From Trachelipus rathkii (lineage: Eukaryota > Arthropoda > Malacostraca > Isopoda > Trachelipodidae), in assembly GCA_015478945.1 (NCBI GenBank), contig JABUQX010113397.1, forward strand, positions 1 through 11,593: a DNA stretch of 11,593 bases. Reading direction: 5' to 3'. Position 1 is the stretch's first letter. Each line of letters begins with the position of its first letter. The notes beneath the pieces are model-generated. The model was not told the origin of the DNA and ran no database searches. It worked only from the letters and a program-made list of their open reading frames with translations. Positions 1 to 9,528 of the stretch are shown here, piece by piece. Position numbers and translations under genes: made by a program.

Positions 1-1205
1 TATATTGACCTTTCAGTAAAACTTTTTCCAGACTTTACAATCAGAAAGATGTAAGCTAACTGGCCTATAATTTCCCAAATCTTCCTTACTACCATTCTTA
101 TAAATAGGCACATACATAATGTGTTGTTTTCTGTTTTTCGAGTCAATGCATTGTAGTAGGCCACGTCACCAAATGTTATAGATCGCGTAAAAATCAAATA
201 CAGTGGCTTTGCAATGCTTAAACTACCCCTCTTCAGAATTCTACCATATATACGCATCAGGCCTGCAGCTTTACTTGGATCACTATAAAATGATCTAATA
301 AACGTTTAATATCTTTTACATCAAATTCAAATTCTCTAATCTATTTGTTAATGCATACAAGAACTATAGTCTCTGAACTATTTATCTAATCTTTCTGTAA
401 ACACTGATGCAAAATAAGTAGCTATTGAAAATGTTGACCAAAACTCATTATCTGAACTCACTAAATTTTTCATACAATTTTAATTGGACAAATTGTTCCT
501 ATTCTTACTTTTAAATTTATAAAGCTACAAAAACTTCTTCAGGTTCTTATTATATTCCTGCTTAAATTAATTTCTAGCCTCTCTCTGGCCTTCTTATTGA
601 CCTGGTTAAGTTCTCATTTCTATTTTCCTATAATTTTCTAATAGTCATCTTCCGCCTATTACTACCCTTACGAATATTTTAAGAACATCTGCGCTTTTCA
701 TTAATTTTGAGTGAAGCGAGAATGTATAAGATAGATTGCCAGATATTCATCAAATAACATAATCCTTTAAAACATCACTGATTTCAAATCATTAAATTTG
801 TTTAAAATCGTTCCCACATGATAAACACAGTGTTTTGGTTTTAAACTCTTATCCGCAGTCAATTATGCTAAGCATGTCTCGAAATTGGTAAAATCGCCAT
901 TTCGGAAATCTATGATCTTTTTCCTTTATTAACTTGCAATTTTGGTCCTAATTATCACATTCATATTAAATCTAATATGTATTATTACCAAGGGATAAAT
1001 TCTCCTCAACTCTAACTCATCCACCATACTTTCATCATTAGTCAATATTAAGTCTTTATATAGTGCCAATCGTATCTTGTGGGTTCGTGCCATTGGGTCA
1101 ACAAAGTTATCTTAGTATACAATTTATGATATGCAGAACTACTAGGTCATATTAACAAGGAATCCCAATGAATGCAGGAAAATTAAAAATCACCCATATG
1201 ACTAT
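1..1205 (-). pseudogene. Decayed LINE ORF2 (CR1/Jockey/L2-like), endonuclease C-terminus to RT start
   Basis: Read on the minus strand, this is a fragment of a non-LTR retrotransposon protein that once nicked target DNA and reverse-transcribed its own RNA. In protein order: GDF at about 1186-1197, the start of the endonuclease GDFN motif, with a stop where Asn is expected; a Trp-His-Glu-Pro-Thr-Arg stretch (1074-1101); DLILTNDESMVDEL (about 1015-1055), typical of the endonuclease C-terminal end; a PLG-SDH equivalent (987-1008) with the catalytic Asp lost; RNGDFTNF (866-918); ARERLEINLSRN (551-595); YFASVFTERLDK (381-422); KAAG with the RT finger segment (181-285); and EDLGNYRPVSL (36-86). NYRPVSL is typical of CR1/Jockey-group RT. 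Several frameshifts and stops separate these pieces. The RT palm with its YADD box would lie left of position 1. The 5' limit is unclear; I cannot recognise the endonuclease N-terminus above about 1205. Confidence 0.8.
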
Positions 1206-1674
1206 AACGTTTTTCATTATCATTAAGGAACTGTGGCACTGCACAATGTCCGTTCGTTCTATAGATCATATATATCACTAATATTGCAGTTCATCCCTAT
1301 TGCATGGACACTGAACAGATATGGTTGAAATCCATAAGTACGATTGACACTCTAATAACAGTAATCTGTTTATGATCAGATGACCATCTTCATCAGGAAA
1401 TAATTAACAGTTTTAGAGACAGAAGAGGTAGAGGTACTATAGATGGAAACTGTATCTCCTTCATAGTGTACGAATCGATAACTATTGAGACATATGAATT
1501 TGTAAGTTCCAAGATTGTTTTTTTGAGCCTTCTCTATTCAATAAGATGTAATTATTCCACTTAGGTATTATATCTAAGTAGTTTTTATAGATGATGATAA
1601 TATTAACAAGCGTTTGCAGAGGTGTAGGTAATTGAATTTGTAGTTAAATAAAATAATTATATTTTTTGTCTTTA
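1206..1674. other. Unassigned AT-rich stretch
   Basis: No convincing gene, repeat or RNA is visible. It lies where the N-terminal half of the minus-strand LINE endonuclease would be expected, and may be its unrecognisable remains, but no motif supports that. It ends where LTR-like sequence begins. Confidence 0.4.
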
Positions 1675-2221
1675 TGAATCTAAAATTGATAGTCTTCCAC
1701 ATATTTCGCATGTATATTTTGCTTATTTTAGTATTTTTACTTTTAGGGTATTAGAGGAGTTGTTATGTTAATCTTATAGGAAACAATATAAAACATATTT
1801 TAAATAGATAAAAATGCTTATATTTTTATTTTTGATTGGTGAATATGTTAGAGGGAGAAGTTGTAGTATTAGTGTGCATATCAGTGTGTGGAATCAACTC
1901 ATTGTAATACTCGAAAATGTAATTTACCCTCTACATAATTTACATTTCACATAAATTGTACTTTGTCTCGAGTTGACACATATGCATCGAGCACTTATCA
2001 TAATGTCAAAGCGTACTATTTAGTCGGTCGTTTGTGTAATGTACTCAAAGTTATAATCAAATTAAAAGGCTATGAGTAAATTTCTCATTTCTTTTTCAAT
2101 ATATTTCAGCTATCAACCTATCTCTATTCTCTTTAACTTCTCACCAATCAATTTACCCGCTAACTAAGGATTTTTTTTTAAAAAAGCGCGGTGATTTCAA
2201 AACCAAAACGGCAGAGTTACA
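1675..2221 (+). repeat. LTR-like copy A of the BEL/Pao element
   Basis: This segment shares the order of similar blocks seen in copies B and C. A block at 1690-1745 (CTTCCACATATTT, then TTGCTTATTTTAGTATTTT) matches 2240-2290 in B. The pyrimidine-rich block at 2110-2158 (TATCAACCTATCTCTATTCTC) matches 9847-9900 in C and, less well, 2630-2680 in B. The end, GGCAGAGTTACA (2210-2221), resembles GGCTGAGTTATC in C (9937-9949). The middle is strongly diverged, so the limits are approximate. It lacks the last 50 or so bases present in B and C. It abuts copy B with no spacer, reading CA then TG. It could be a solo LTR of an older copy or one half of a tandem LTR pair. Confidence 0.55.
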
Positions 2222-2800
2222 TGTATAAAAACTATTATATACTTCCACATATTTCTCTTCTAGTTTGCTTATTTTAGTATTTTATTTGCCGTTATTGAGA
2301 TAGGTAATGAGTTTATTTTTAGGATTTAATATATATAGATATAATACAGTATCTTTTATTTATTAGTTTTTAGCGGAATTATATTTTGTCTACACATGTG
2401 GATCCAGTTCTCACGCATAAAATTATTCGAGTAAATATATTTAGTCGAAAATTGTTAGTGACGACAAAAAAATGTGTGGACATCACTTCTATTCAAAGGC
2501 ACGCGTACTTCAGTTTTAATCGTGCTGTGATAATAAATACGTTGAACTAATACGTATGTAAATAGGGATAAAGATACTGTATTAGAGGTAATAATTTCTT
2601 AAATTCACAATATAAATATCAACAATGAGCTACTTATCTCTAATCTCTTTACCTTCACCAACTTCAAATTTAACCCTATACATAACGTAATTTTAAAGTG
2701 AGTCAGATATAAACAAAAAAAAAGGGCAAGTATAAATGCTGAGAGATCTACTTATCTTAGATCTTATTCAAGACAAAAAAATCTTTTGAAGATTCAATCA
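2222..2800 (+). repeat. 5' LTR (copy B) of the BEL/Pao element
   Basis: This starts TGTATAAAAACTATTATATA and matches the sequence right after the polypurine tract at 9566. Further shared blocks with copy C are TACAGTATCTTTTATTTATTA (2346-2366 versus 9652-9673), ATTTTGTCTACA (2382-2395 versus 9688-9701), the pyrimidine-rich stretch at 2630-2680, and an A-rich terminal block at 2765-2800 (TCAAGACAAAAAAATCTTTTGAA) matching 9972-9995. It ends in CA at about 2800, though weak similarity may run some 15 bases further. An LTR normally supplies the promoter and polyadenylation signals. No confident TATA box can be singled out here because the whole region is AT-rich. B is longer than C (about 579 versus 439), showing many indels and hence age. 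Confidence 0.75.
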
Positions 2801-3449
2801 TATATTTAGTACACATGCTAAATGGAGTGATATTGCGACCATGTGCATATAAATTGCTTTTTGAGATATATTCTTTATTACAAGAAGATGTTTTTTGATT
2901 AATACTTGAGATAAAATTGAGAATGCTTCTTTATGAACATTGTCGAGCAATCATTGGTGTTAAATCTTAGTGTCAAACGCGCTCTTTGAAAAATGGTCTT
3001 CTGATGGGAAGCTAAAAAGGCTCTTGATATTCTTCTTCTCTGTAAACATTATCTTTCTTTATTAGTTCTCTTTTTTACTCTTTATATTAGTTTAGATTGT
3101 TGGTCGTGATGACGATATAAAAAAAATTTATTGCTTCAGAGTTGAGTGTGTATTACTATGATTAAATGATTGTGAAACGCTAGCATTGAAAACTTCAAGC
3201 ATATTGTTTTGTTTTTTGGAGGAGTAAAATTATTCCATTATGTTTTTTTCGAAAATCATTAAAATTAAAGATTTTTTTGAACAAAAGAAAATAATAGAGA
3301 CGGTAAACACGTGGGCCTATCGAGACTAGCCTATGGTTTTTTTGTCCTAAGTTAGTTAGTCTTAGGGTATTTTAAAAAGAAATTTGGTATGAGAGTTAGA
3401 TAATAGATAGTCATCATTGCCTAACCCTTCCATTACAGTGATTTCCTAA
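2801..3449. other. Element leader, no recognised content
   Basis: This is AT-rich non-coding sequence between LTR B and the TAGGCCTA-rich repeats. A primer-binding site is expected just after the LTR, starting TGG, but none follows 2800 directly. The nearest plausible one, TGGTCGTGATGACG at 3101, lies 300 bases away. The sequence shows many T homopolymer runs and no coding signal. Confidence 0.4.
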
Positions 3450-3910
3450 AAATTTCAGCTCAAACTTAGGCCTAGGCCTAGGCATTTTCAACCTCAAATT
3501 TGTTTTTTTTTGTGTGTGGTGTGGTCTTTCTAACGCTTTCAAAATTCAAGATAAATATTTGTCCTGGTGGTGCCATATCTATTTTTCTACAAAAATTCAT
3601 TTCAAGTTAGGCATTATAGGCCTAGATACCTTCTTCAATTTGTTTTTTTTTTTGGTCTAATAGACCTTTTCAAAATTCAATATCAAATATTTTGCTTGGT
3701 GATAGTTAAATCTTTCATTATTTCATCTTCTTCAAGGTTTCCTTTGTCCTTGGGTGTCATTCTAGCAAAATTTCAGCGAAAATGTCTGACCAGAGATACA
3801 AGCCCTTCTTAATAAATTTATAAAAACTAAAAGCCTATAGTTCAAGCCATTTCATCCCTCAAGTCACAAGTAAATATTTATCTTGGTCAAATAGAGAGAG
3901 AAGGCCTATA
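3450..3910 (+). repeat. Degenerate TAGGCCTA-rich repeats in the leader
   Basis: A core of overlapping TAGGCCTA palindromes (3469-3484) recurs as single copies near 3617 and, as GGCCTATAG, near 3902. It is accompanied by other repeated blocks in the same order: a long T run (3502-3510, 3643-3653), TTTCAAAATTCAA (3537-3549, 3666-3679), and an AAATATTT-CTTGGT block (3550-3568, 3683-3700, 3869-3887). The first two copies are about 130 bases apart and the third is more diverged. This looks like an old minisatellite-like duplication or a fragment of a dispersed family carried by, or inserted into, the retrotransposon leader. An open frame crossing it (3567-3812) shows no protein features and is taken as chance. 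Confidence 0.5.
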
Positions 3911-4021
3911 GATAATAATAAAGATATAGATGCAGTTTATGTAAAGGATCTCAATAGAGGAAGTAGAGTCCTTGTTTAAAGATATTAAACAAAAGGATAC
4001 AAATATAATAAAAATATAATA

Positions 4022-5252
4022 ATGATAATAGGAGGTTACTCCATTCCTGAGTTTCAAAATAAGGAGTTGTGTAGTCAAATTCAGTACCAGCTCGAATCAA
4101 AATTAAGTGAATTAAATTTTAAAGGGGATCAAAATTCAACCGCCAAAAAATACTTGCTCTCATCTAAGTGAATCTGTTTCTTAGAGCTATAGATTGTGGT
4201 TTCTTTGAGGGGAATGAAACTGATAAGTTTGTTATAAAACCTTCATTTCAAAAATTAAGAGCTCCTTAGATACAAAAAAAATTAAGTGAATCCATTAAAC
4301 TCTCATTGCTTAAAAAATAAATTTAAAGGGGAATATGCGTCTCTCTGATTCAGAATCTTCTATTAGTGATAATAATTATAATAAAGCTTTTGAACTTAGA
4401 GAAAGAGTTTTTAGACGAAAAATTCATCATGATGAAATAATAAAAAAATCATATTTTAAACCAGTATTTGAGACACCACTATATAATGCGACTAGGGTTT
4501 ACCTGAATGATATCAGAACATTAATATATGAACTTGAGAGTTATAACCTCAAATATCTTGAGGAGTCTGCAGGGTTAGTGGTACTTAGCTACATAGTTTA
4601 ATCAAGATTACTCGCAAGTTGAATACCAATTATACTGATTTAAATCAGATATCTGATAACTATAATGAGATTCTTAAAAATATTGTTGAAACTTCAAATC
4701 ATACTCAGGTAAATAACTGGAATAAAGGTAAATATTTCAAATACGTTCCTCCAAAAGATACTTATTCAAATTTCAAAAATTTTTATCATTCGGATAAGCC
4801 TAATTATTAATTTAAAATTAATAGAAATCAAAGGACAAATGAGTCCTTAAAATCTAATAATAGGCCCGACTCCTATTTTGCTTTGCAAAATTCAAAACTC
4901 ACATTAGTCCAGTTAGTGGAAATGAAGCTTCTCATTGTATTGATTCCTCCACTTCTAAAATTACAAGTTATACCAGATCATGTAAGTTTTGTTCATCCCA
5001 AGGTCATGTGATGACAAATTGCAATGTCTATGAAACCTATGATTCTAGAACTAAAACATGTAATGAAATAAGTTTATGCAATAAATGTTCCAGCTCTAAA
5101 CATACTGCAGATCAATTTTCTGGACTTGAGGGGCAAATTTCTTTCTGTTACCAAGTTTGCAAGAAAAGAAGTCACATTACTGCTCTTTGTAAGGAAAGGA
5201 AAAGCCACACTTTAGCAAATGTATGTCTTAGCTTTAATCAAAGCCCCCAATA
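4022..5252 (+). pseudogene. BEL/Pao gag remnant with zinc knuckles
   Basis: Gag would form the cytoplasmic particle that packages element RNA. Fragments in shifting frames: 4022-4171 (49 residues from an ATG, then TGA), 4171-4269, 4335-4601 (88 residues, charged and likely helical), 4619-4810, and 4864-5252. The last carries the diagnostic part: a perfect C-X2-C-X4-H-X4-C knuckle at 4981-5022 (CKFCSSQGHVMTNC); a second, C-X2-C-X4-H, at 5077-5118 whose final Cys is now Phe; and a third at 5146-5190 (CYQVCKKRSHITALC) with one extra residue between the first two Cys. Three successive knuckles of this pattern are typical of BEL/Pao. The 4022 start is only the first ATG of a coding-like frame. Short repeated blocks (AATTAAGTGAATT, AAATTTTAAAGGGG) near 4100-4127 and 4275-4333 suggest a small internal duplication. 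Confidence 0.75.
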
Positions 5253-5927
5253 AGTTATATATGTTGCCATCAATTACTATAAAGGATTGGTAAGAGGTAA
5301 ATGTTTCGGCTTAGTTCGAGCCTAGTCGACTGTGGCTCACAGAGGTCTACCTTTCTAAAAGAGTGCTTGACAACTCAATTAATGTAAGAGATCATCAAAG
5401 CCCAATACAGATATAAAACCTATTAGGGTGTTACCACCAGCAGTTTGAAGGAGACTGTTCTTGATGTATTATGGACCAGTCTTGTTTCACTTCCTCTTTT
5501 GGTTGATGAGGATCTTTCATAGTTATCGAGATTAAGTTCGTCGATCAGGCCTGCTAATTAATTTAAAACTAAAATCTTATAATTGGCTGATTCTGGTATA
5601 AAGAGATAATTACTATTTTTTGATTTGGATGCCCCAATAGGCATTGATTTTATAGAGCTTTCCCTCACTAGAATTGATTAAATATATGAGTGGATCTGCT
5701 TTTAAGTTAAGAGATGGTCTATTATTCCATTTGGAAATATTACTAATTTTAAATACAATAACCAAATAATAGTTTTAAATCCACCGTCAATTGTTCAAAA
5801 TCAAAAATCCATTCAATGTGTTCAAAATCAAATCATTTGCAGGTTAACCATACTCTTGGTTAATGCAGTCTTAAACGCCTGTACATTCTTATTTTAATCC
5901 TTTAAGCCATATCATAACTAATTCAGA
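5253..5927 (+). pseudogene. BEL/Pao pol remnant: aspartic protease region
   Basis: The protease would cut the polyprotein into its working parts. The active-site signature reads VDCGSQRSTFLKEC from 5325, matching the BEL/Pao D-S/T-G-S-Q-R-S form with Cys in place of the usual Ser or Thr after the catalytic Asp (5328-5330). The preceding VRA is one base out of frame, a single-base deletion at about 5321-5325. Downstream sequence to 5927 is coding-like only in patches; GIDF at about 5640-5652 fits a segment usually found between protease and RT. The second half of the protease fold is not recognisable. Confidence 0.65.
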
Positions 5928-7150
5928 GGTAGAGCAAGGATTAGAAAACATGTTCAAATTAGAGTCCTTAGCTATAGAAGGTATCCATAATAATAAATCT
6001 GAAGATGATTTGAAACATTGAAAATTCAAGAAGGTAGTATAGAGGGTTCAAAGACGGAAAAATATCATATAGGATCTTCTATGAATTGACGAAACTTCCC
6101 TTGTTCGGCCATCAAATATAACATTGCTCTTTCAGTAAACTTAATAAGATGTTATGAAAATTTCAGAAAGAAAGATTTAGTTAAAAGCCTATGATCGACT
6201 GTCTTCTCAAGCAAATTAGCTGATGAGTATATTGAAGAGTTCAGAGTATCTCCTCTGAGTATAAAATTATATTTGGGTTCTCACAGACTGTTCAAAACTG
6301 ACGAACAGAGTATAACAAGGTCAGGCCTGTAGAGATATATATAGATTCTCTTAAACTAATTCTTTACCATCTTTAAATGAGGCAGCCTTACTAGAGAGAT
6401 ATAATAGATATATAAATATTGGAATTTATTCCGGTTCAGATCTAAATCAGTTTGTTATGCTAGCGGATATAAAGCAAGCCCTTCCTTCAGATTAAGTTAA
6501 TCTATCGAAGACCGGCAATCGCTTTTTTGCCTTTTTTTTTGGAAAAGTAATGGTCAATTAAAGGCTTATCGAAACTCAACCATTGTTTTTGGTTTCACAT
6601 CTTCACCTTTCATCCTCAATTATATCATCAAGCATTGCTGCAGTCTTATGAGGATGAATGCATGTACTCAAGATTCTATTGAATAATTTTTTTTTGTAGT
6701 CGACCATTTTTTTCTTGTGGCAATGATCCACAACAATTAAAGGAACTTTATCATGAATGCAACAAAAAAAGGGAGATGGTGGTTTCCATCTTAAAAGTTG
6801 GGACTCTAATAATGAATCCATTAAGAGCTGTTATGGAAGGAGAGGGTAGAACAGTTCAACATCAGGAATCAGGAAGATAAGGTTCTTGGATATCTTTTAA
6901 TCCTCTTACAGATAAATTAAAACTAGCAAAATTTTCAGTAAATGCTGATGCATATACCAAAAGATTGTTGTTTTATCTGCTGTGTCCAAGGTTTTTGATC
7001 CCTTTAAATATCTTTTTTACCCGCAACTTTAAGAGGTCGGCTATTGATTAGGAAATTATGGCAATTAGGTCTCATTGGGATGAAAAGGTCCCTGCGGATG
7101 TTTGTTTCCTTGTCTTCTCTATGTTCAGATTTAAATAAATTAAACATATA
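5928..7150 (+). pseudogene. BEL/Pao pol remnant: reverse transcriptase
   Basis: RT would copy element RNA into cDNA inside the particle. In order: LENMFKLESLAIEG just before the domain (about 5940-5981); ALSVNLIRCYENFRKKDL (6124-6180); KVRPV (6317-6331), an RT finger motif; ADIKQA (6463-6480) with the first catalytic Asp at 6466; FGFTSSPFILNYIIKH (6588-6635), the BEL/Pao form of the motif B region; then the YVDD box reading V-V-D-H at 6696-6707, so Tyr and the last Asp are lost; GGFHLKSWDSNN (6778-6815); and a connection part with LRGRLLIRKLW (about 7028-7062) and WDEKVP (7076-7090), found in the Peptidase_A17-like region of BEL/Pao pol. Many frameshifts occur, some in T or A runs. The minus-strand open frames at 6603-6821 and 7004-7189 are shadows. 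Confidence 0.85.
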
Positions 7151-8017
7151 TTGAAATTGAAAAGTGTGCTTTCTCACCTTCTCCCTCAACTCTTTATTTG
7201 TATTTTGTGATGCTTCATCATCTTGTTATGGTTTGCAGTTTATAGGTATATGTCAAGGTTCTAATTTAATATTCTCAAAGGAAGGTGGCCCCTCTCAAAT
7301 CTAGGGTTTTGCCCTCTTTTTAGAGTTGTTATCTGTGTTTTTATTTTTCAAGTGTATGCAATCAAATATTATAGAAATTCCTAATGTTCAGTTCAAAAGC
7401 ATAAAGGTGTTTGTAGATGCTCAAATAGTTCTTTCATGCTCCTGTCTGGAAGAGCAAAAAATAAAACTATTTTGTAAATAATAGGCTCAAAGAAATTTAT
7501 CAAAATCAAAATTCAAGTTGAGCAAGAGTACAAGTATCCATTTCTTATGCTTACATCAAATACTTTTGATCATGCAGCCGATTTCATATGCAGATGTTTT
7601 CTTATCTACTTTTGCTTTCCCACATTGGTATTTTGGCTAAATACTTGTTTATCTATAATGGCAATTTTGCAGAAATAATCCATCAATCTCAAAGAAGATA
7701 CAATCTCAAGCTATTAGTAAATTAAATTTTTGTCTGAGGCCAATAAGGAAAAGACTTTACAATGTCATCACATCTGTGGTTGTTAACTCAGTCCTTTTGT
7801 TCCCTTTTAAAGACTACTCAGTGGCATAGGCTCTTATAAAGTAACTTCTAAATATTCAAATCATTAGCAGGAGTAAAGGCTGTATAAAGATTGTGATCAG
7901 AAAGGCCCAACTTATTGGTTGAAAGATAATGCAGCAGCTATTGTTTTTCTAAGGAAGAATATTATTTCTCAAATCTAAAAAGGATGAGATTCACTGCTAG
8001 TCTAATCAACTTATTTA
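7151..8017 (+). pseudogene. BEL/Pao pol remnant: RNase H and linker
   Basis: RNase H would remove the RNA strand during cDNA synthesis. FCDASSSCYG (7203-7232) matches the BEL/Pao F-x-DAS-x-x-x-YG start of the domain with its catalytic Asp at 7209. VFVDAQIVLSC (7407-7439) matches the D-S-Q-x-V-L segment, with Ser replaced by Ala. NTFDHAADF (about 7557-7590) resembles the N-P-A-D segment before the linker. The stretch to 8017 keeps weak coding traces such as a YWLKDNAAAIVFL-like piece near 7910-7955, which fits the BEL/Pao linker ahead of the integrase. Stops and frame changes occur throughout. Confidence 0.7.
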
Positions 8018-8793
8018 ATTCCTAGATGATAAGGCCTCATCTGAATCAAAGGGAGAATTGCACGCACTTTTATATAATGATGATGTGTAAATCCAATTCT
8101 TCTTGCAGAACATCATCTCACTAATTAATCATAAGAGTTTCATTCTGAGTGTCAACATTGGGTGTTCAAACACTCTCAATTTCATCAGAAGTCCTGGCTT
8201 CTGGATTACCAAGGCCAGGCAGGCTGTAAGAATGTTTTGTCAAACTGTATAGTATGCAAAAAATTTAACGGTAGACCCTTTAAATAACAAAAATGACTAA
8301 TCTTCCTCATCATATGAGTTAATTTTGTGCGTCTTTTGAGCATACTGGCGTGGACTTTACAGGCATCTCTTTTGTAAAGATTAATGATAAGAACTTCAAA
8401 AAATGTATCTGTTAATTTTCCTGCCTTAATTTCAGAGCTATTCATGTTGATGTCTTTCCAGATATGTCCACTGAATACTTTTTTCTTTTCAACGTTTCAC
8501 AAATATATATGGCATACCGTCCAATTTGTACAGATAATGCCAGGAATTTCAAACAAGGTGGAATTACTGTTCGAATCTTTGTCTTCAAATATGTTCTCCG
8601 AACATATGCGTATTAATAACATCAAACATTACAAGATTCAAATCTATTCAAGTTGGGGGAGATCAGTTTGGAAGAGAACGAACAGTTAGGGGATGTCTCT
8701 ATAAAACTATAGGTAAAGCAACCTTAACCTACTTTCAACTGTTAACAAGTATATCAAATATCACCAATGTTATCAATTCAAGGCCTTTAACCT
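8018..8793 (+). pseudogene. BEL/Pao pol remnant: integrase
   Basis: Integrase would insert the cDNA into the host chromosome. In order: a D-D-K / K-G-R-I remnant (8020-8058) resembling the usual D-x-x-GLIRVGGR; His residues of the zinc-binding HHCC domain (about 8105-8160); GFWITKARQAV (8196-8228); NCIVCKKFNGRPF (8243-8281) with the CxxC; HTGVDFTG (8341-8364) with catalytic Asp at 8353; FRAIHVDVFPDMSTEYF (8431-8481); TDNARNFK (8530-8553) with the second Asp at 8533; ERTVR (8676-8690) with the Glu of the DDE triad; and VINSRPLTY (about 8769-8795). All three DDE residues can be found, though in more than one frame. The plus-strand open frame at 8384-8689 is mostly in the wrong frame. Confidence 0.88.
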
Positions 8794-9510
8794 ATAGGTA
8801 ATGATTTGGAAGTTATTGCTCCAAATTTCTTTTTGAAGCCTTATGGCAATTCAAACCTCATATTCAATGAAGTTTCCAACCCCATATGGAAAAAACTTCC
8901 TCCCTCACAACAAGACGCCATAACTCTAACTGCTCAAGGAAGAGTTTTAGAGACTTTCAGGGGATTATGGTACGAGTCTTATCTATTAAATTTGCGCATA
9001 GACCAGTAGAACCATCTCTATCAGTCACGAGTGGACAACAGAATTAAGGTTGGGAATATGTTTCTGATACACACTAATAAGCCTAGACCCTTCTGGCTTT
9101 TGGGCAGAGTTCTGGAAGTCATTGTTGGTGATGACAATAAGATCAAGAGTGTGTTATTAAAAAGGAGAGATGGACAAACCTGTCACTATTCTATTTGTCC
9201 TCTCTACCCATTGGAGTTATCTATTACACTCTGTTTCCAGTGGAGAAACTGATGCTGAAGCAAGCAGTGTCTCTCCAATTCAGATGGTTCCCAAACAATG
9301 AGAAACGGAATAAACTATGATACTGAATTCCAATTTGAGTTGTTCAACGTGTTCGTGATAATGTATTGAAGATGTAACCAACAATAAATTAACCTCACTT
9401 TAGCTCAACAGAATCAAATTTCTCAGCTCAATTCAGTCAAAAAAAGACCTCTTAAACAGGCTGCTGTCAAGTGTCAAGAATTCCTTCTCAGGAATTTATC
9501 TGATTTGTAA
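8794..9510 (+). pseudogene. BEL/Pao pol C-terminal domain (DUF5641-like)
   Basis: This is the best-kept part of the element. From 8794 to 9252 one frame of 153 codons has a single internal stop (TAG at 9007-9009, easily from CAG). It holds IAPNFFLKP, RVLETFRGLWYESYLLNLR, then DNRIKVGNMFLI, RPFWLLGRVLEVIVGDDNKI and a final CPLYPLEL. This is the pattern of the DUF5641 domain that ends BEL/Pao integrases: V-G-D-x-V, P-R-x-x-W-x-x-G-R-V and L-x-P-L-E-L. A shift near 9227 moves coding to another frame up to TGA at 9299. A third frame (about 9400-9510) carries RPLKQAAVKCQEFLLR and ends at TAA 9508-9510, which I take as the original pol stop. The role of the domain is unknown; it may help integrase contact nucleic acid. 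Confidence 0.85.
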
Positions 9511-9528
9511 AAATTTTAATTCTTTTAA

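Noticed and set aside
3101..3114. TGGTCGTGATGACG as a tRNA primer-binding site
   Set aside because: It starts with TGG as required, but lies 300 bases past the visible end of LTR similarity and I cannot match it to a known tRNA 3' end with confidence. It would become credible if the LTR is shown to extend to about 3099.
3347..3361. TAAGTTAGTTAGT shared with 9902-9914 in the 3' LTR
   Set aside because: A simple TTAG-type repeat; the surrounding sequence does not align, so it is no evidence of LTR sequence at 3350.
3567..3812. Plus-strand open frame of 81 codons
   Set aside because: It is Phe-rich, overlaps the T-rich degenerate repeats and has no domain signal; most likely chance.
3887..4078. 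Minus-strand open frame of 63 codons with a hydrophobic stretch
   Set aside because: Ile/Tyr/Phe-rich translation of the reverse of AT-rich leader and gag start; no supporting motif, and the plus strand of its end is gag-like coding.
6603..6821. Minus-strand open frame of 72 codons
   Set aside because: It lies opposite clear RT motifs on the plus strand, so it is a shadow.
8206..8445. Minus-strand open frame of 79 codons
   Set aside because: Shadow of the plus-strand integrase zinc-binding region and start of the catalytic core.
8384..8689. Longest plus-strand open frame, 101 codons
   Set aside because: The integrase motifs in this stretch read in other frames; only the last few residues coincide with integrase-like sequence. 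It is not a gene of its own.
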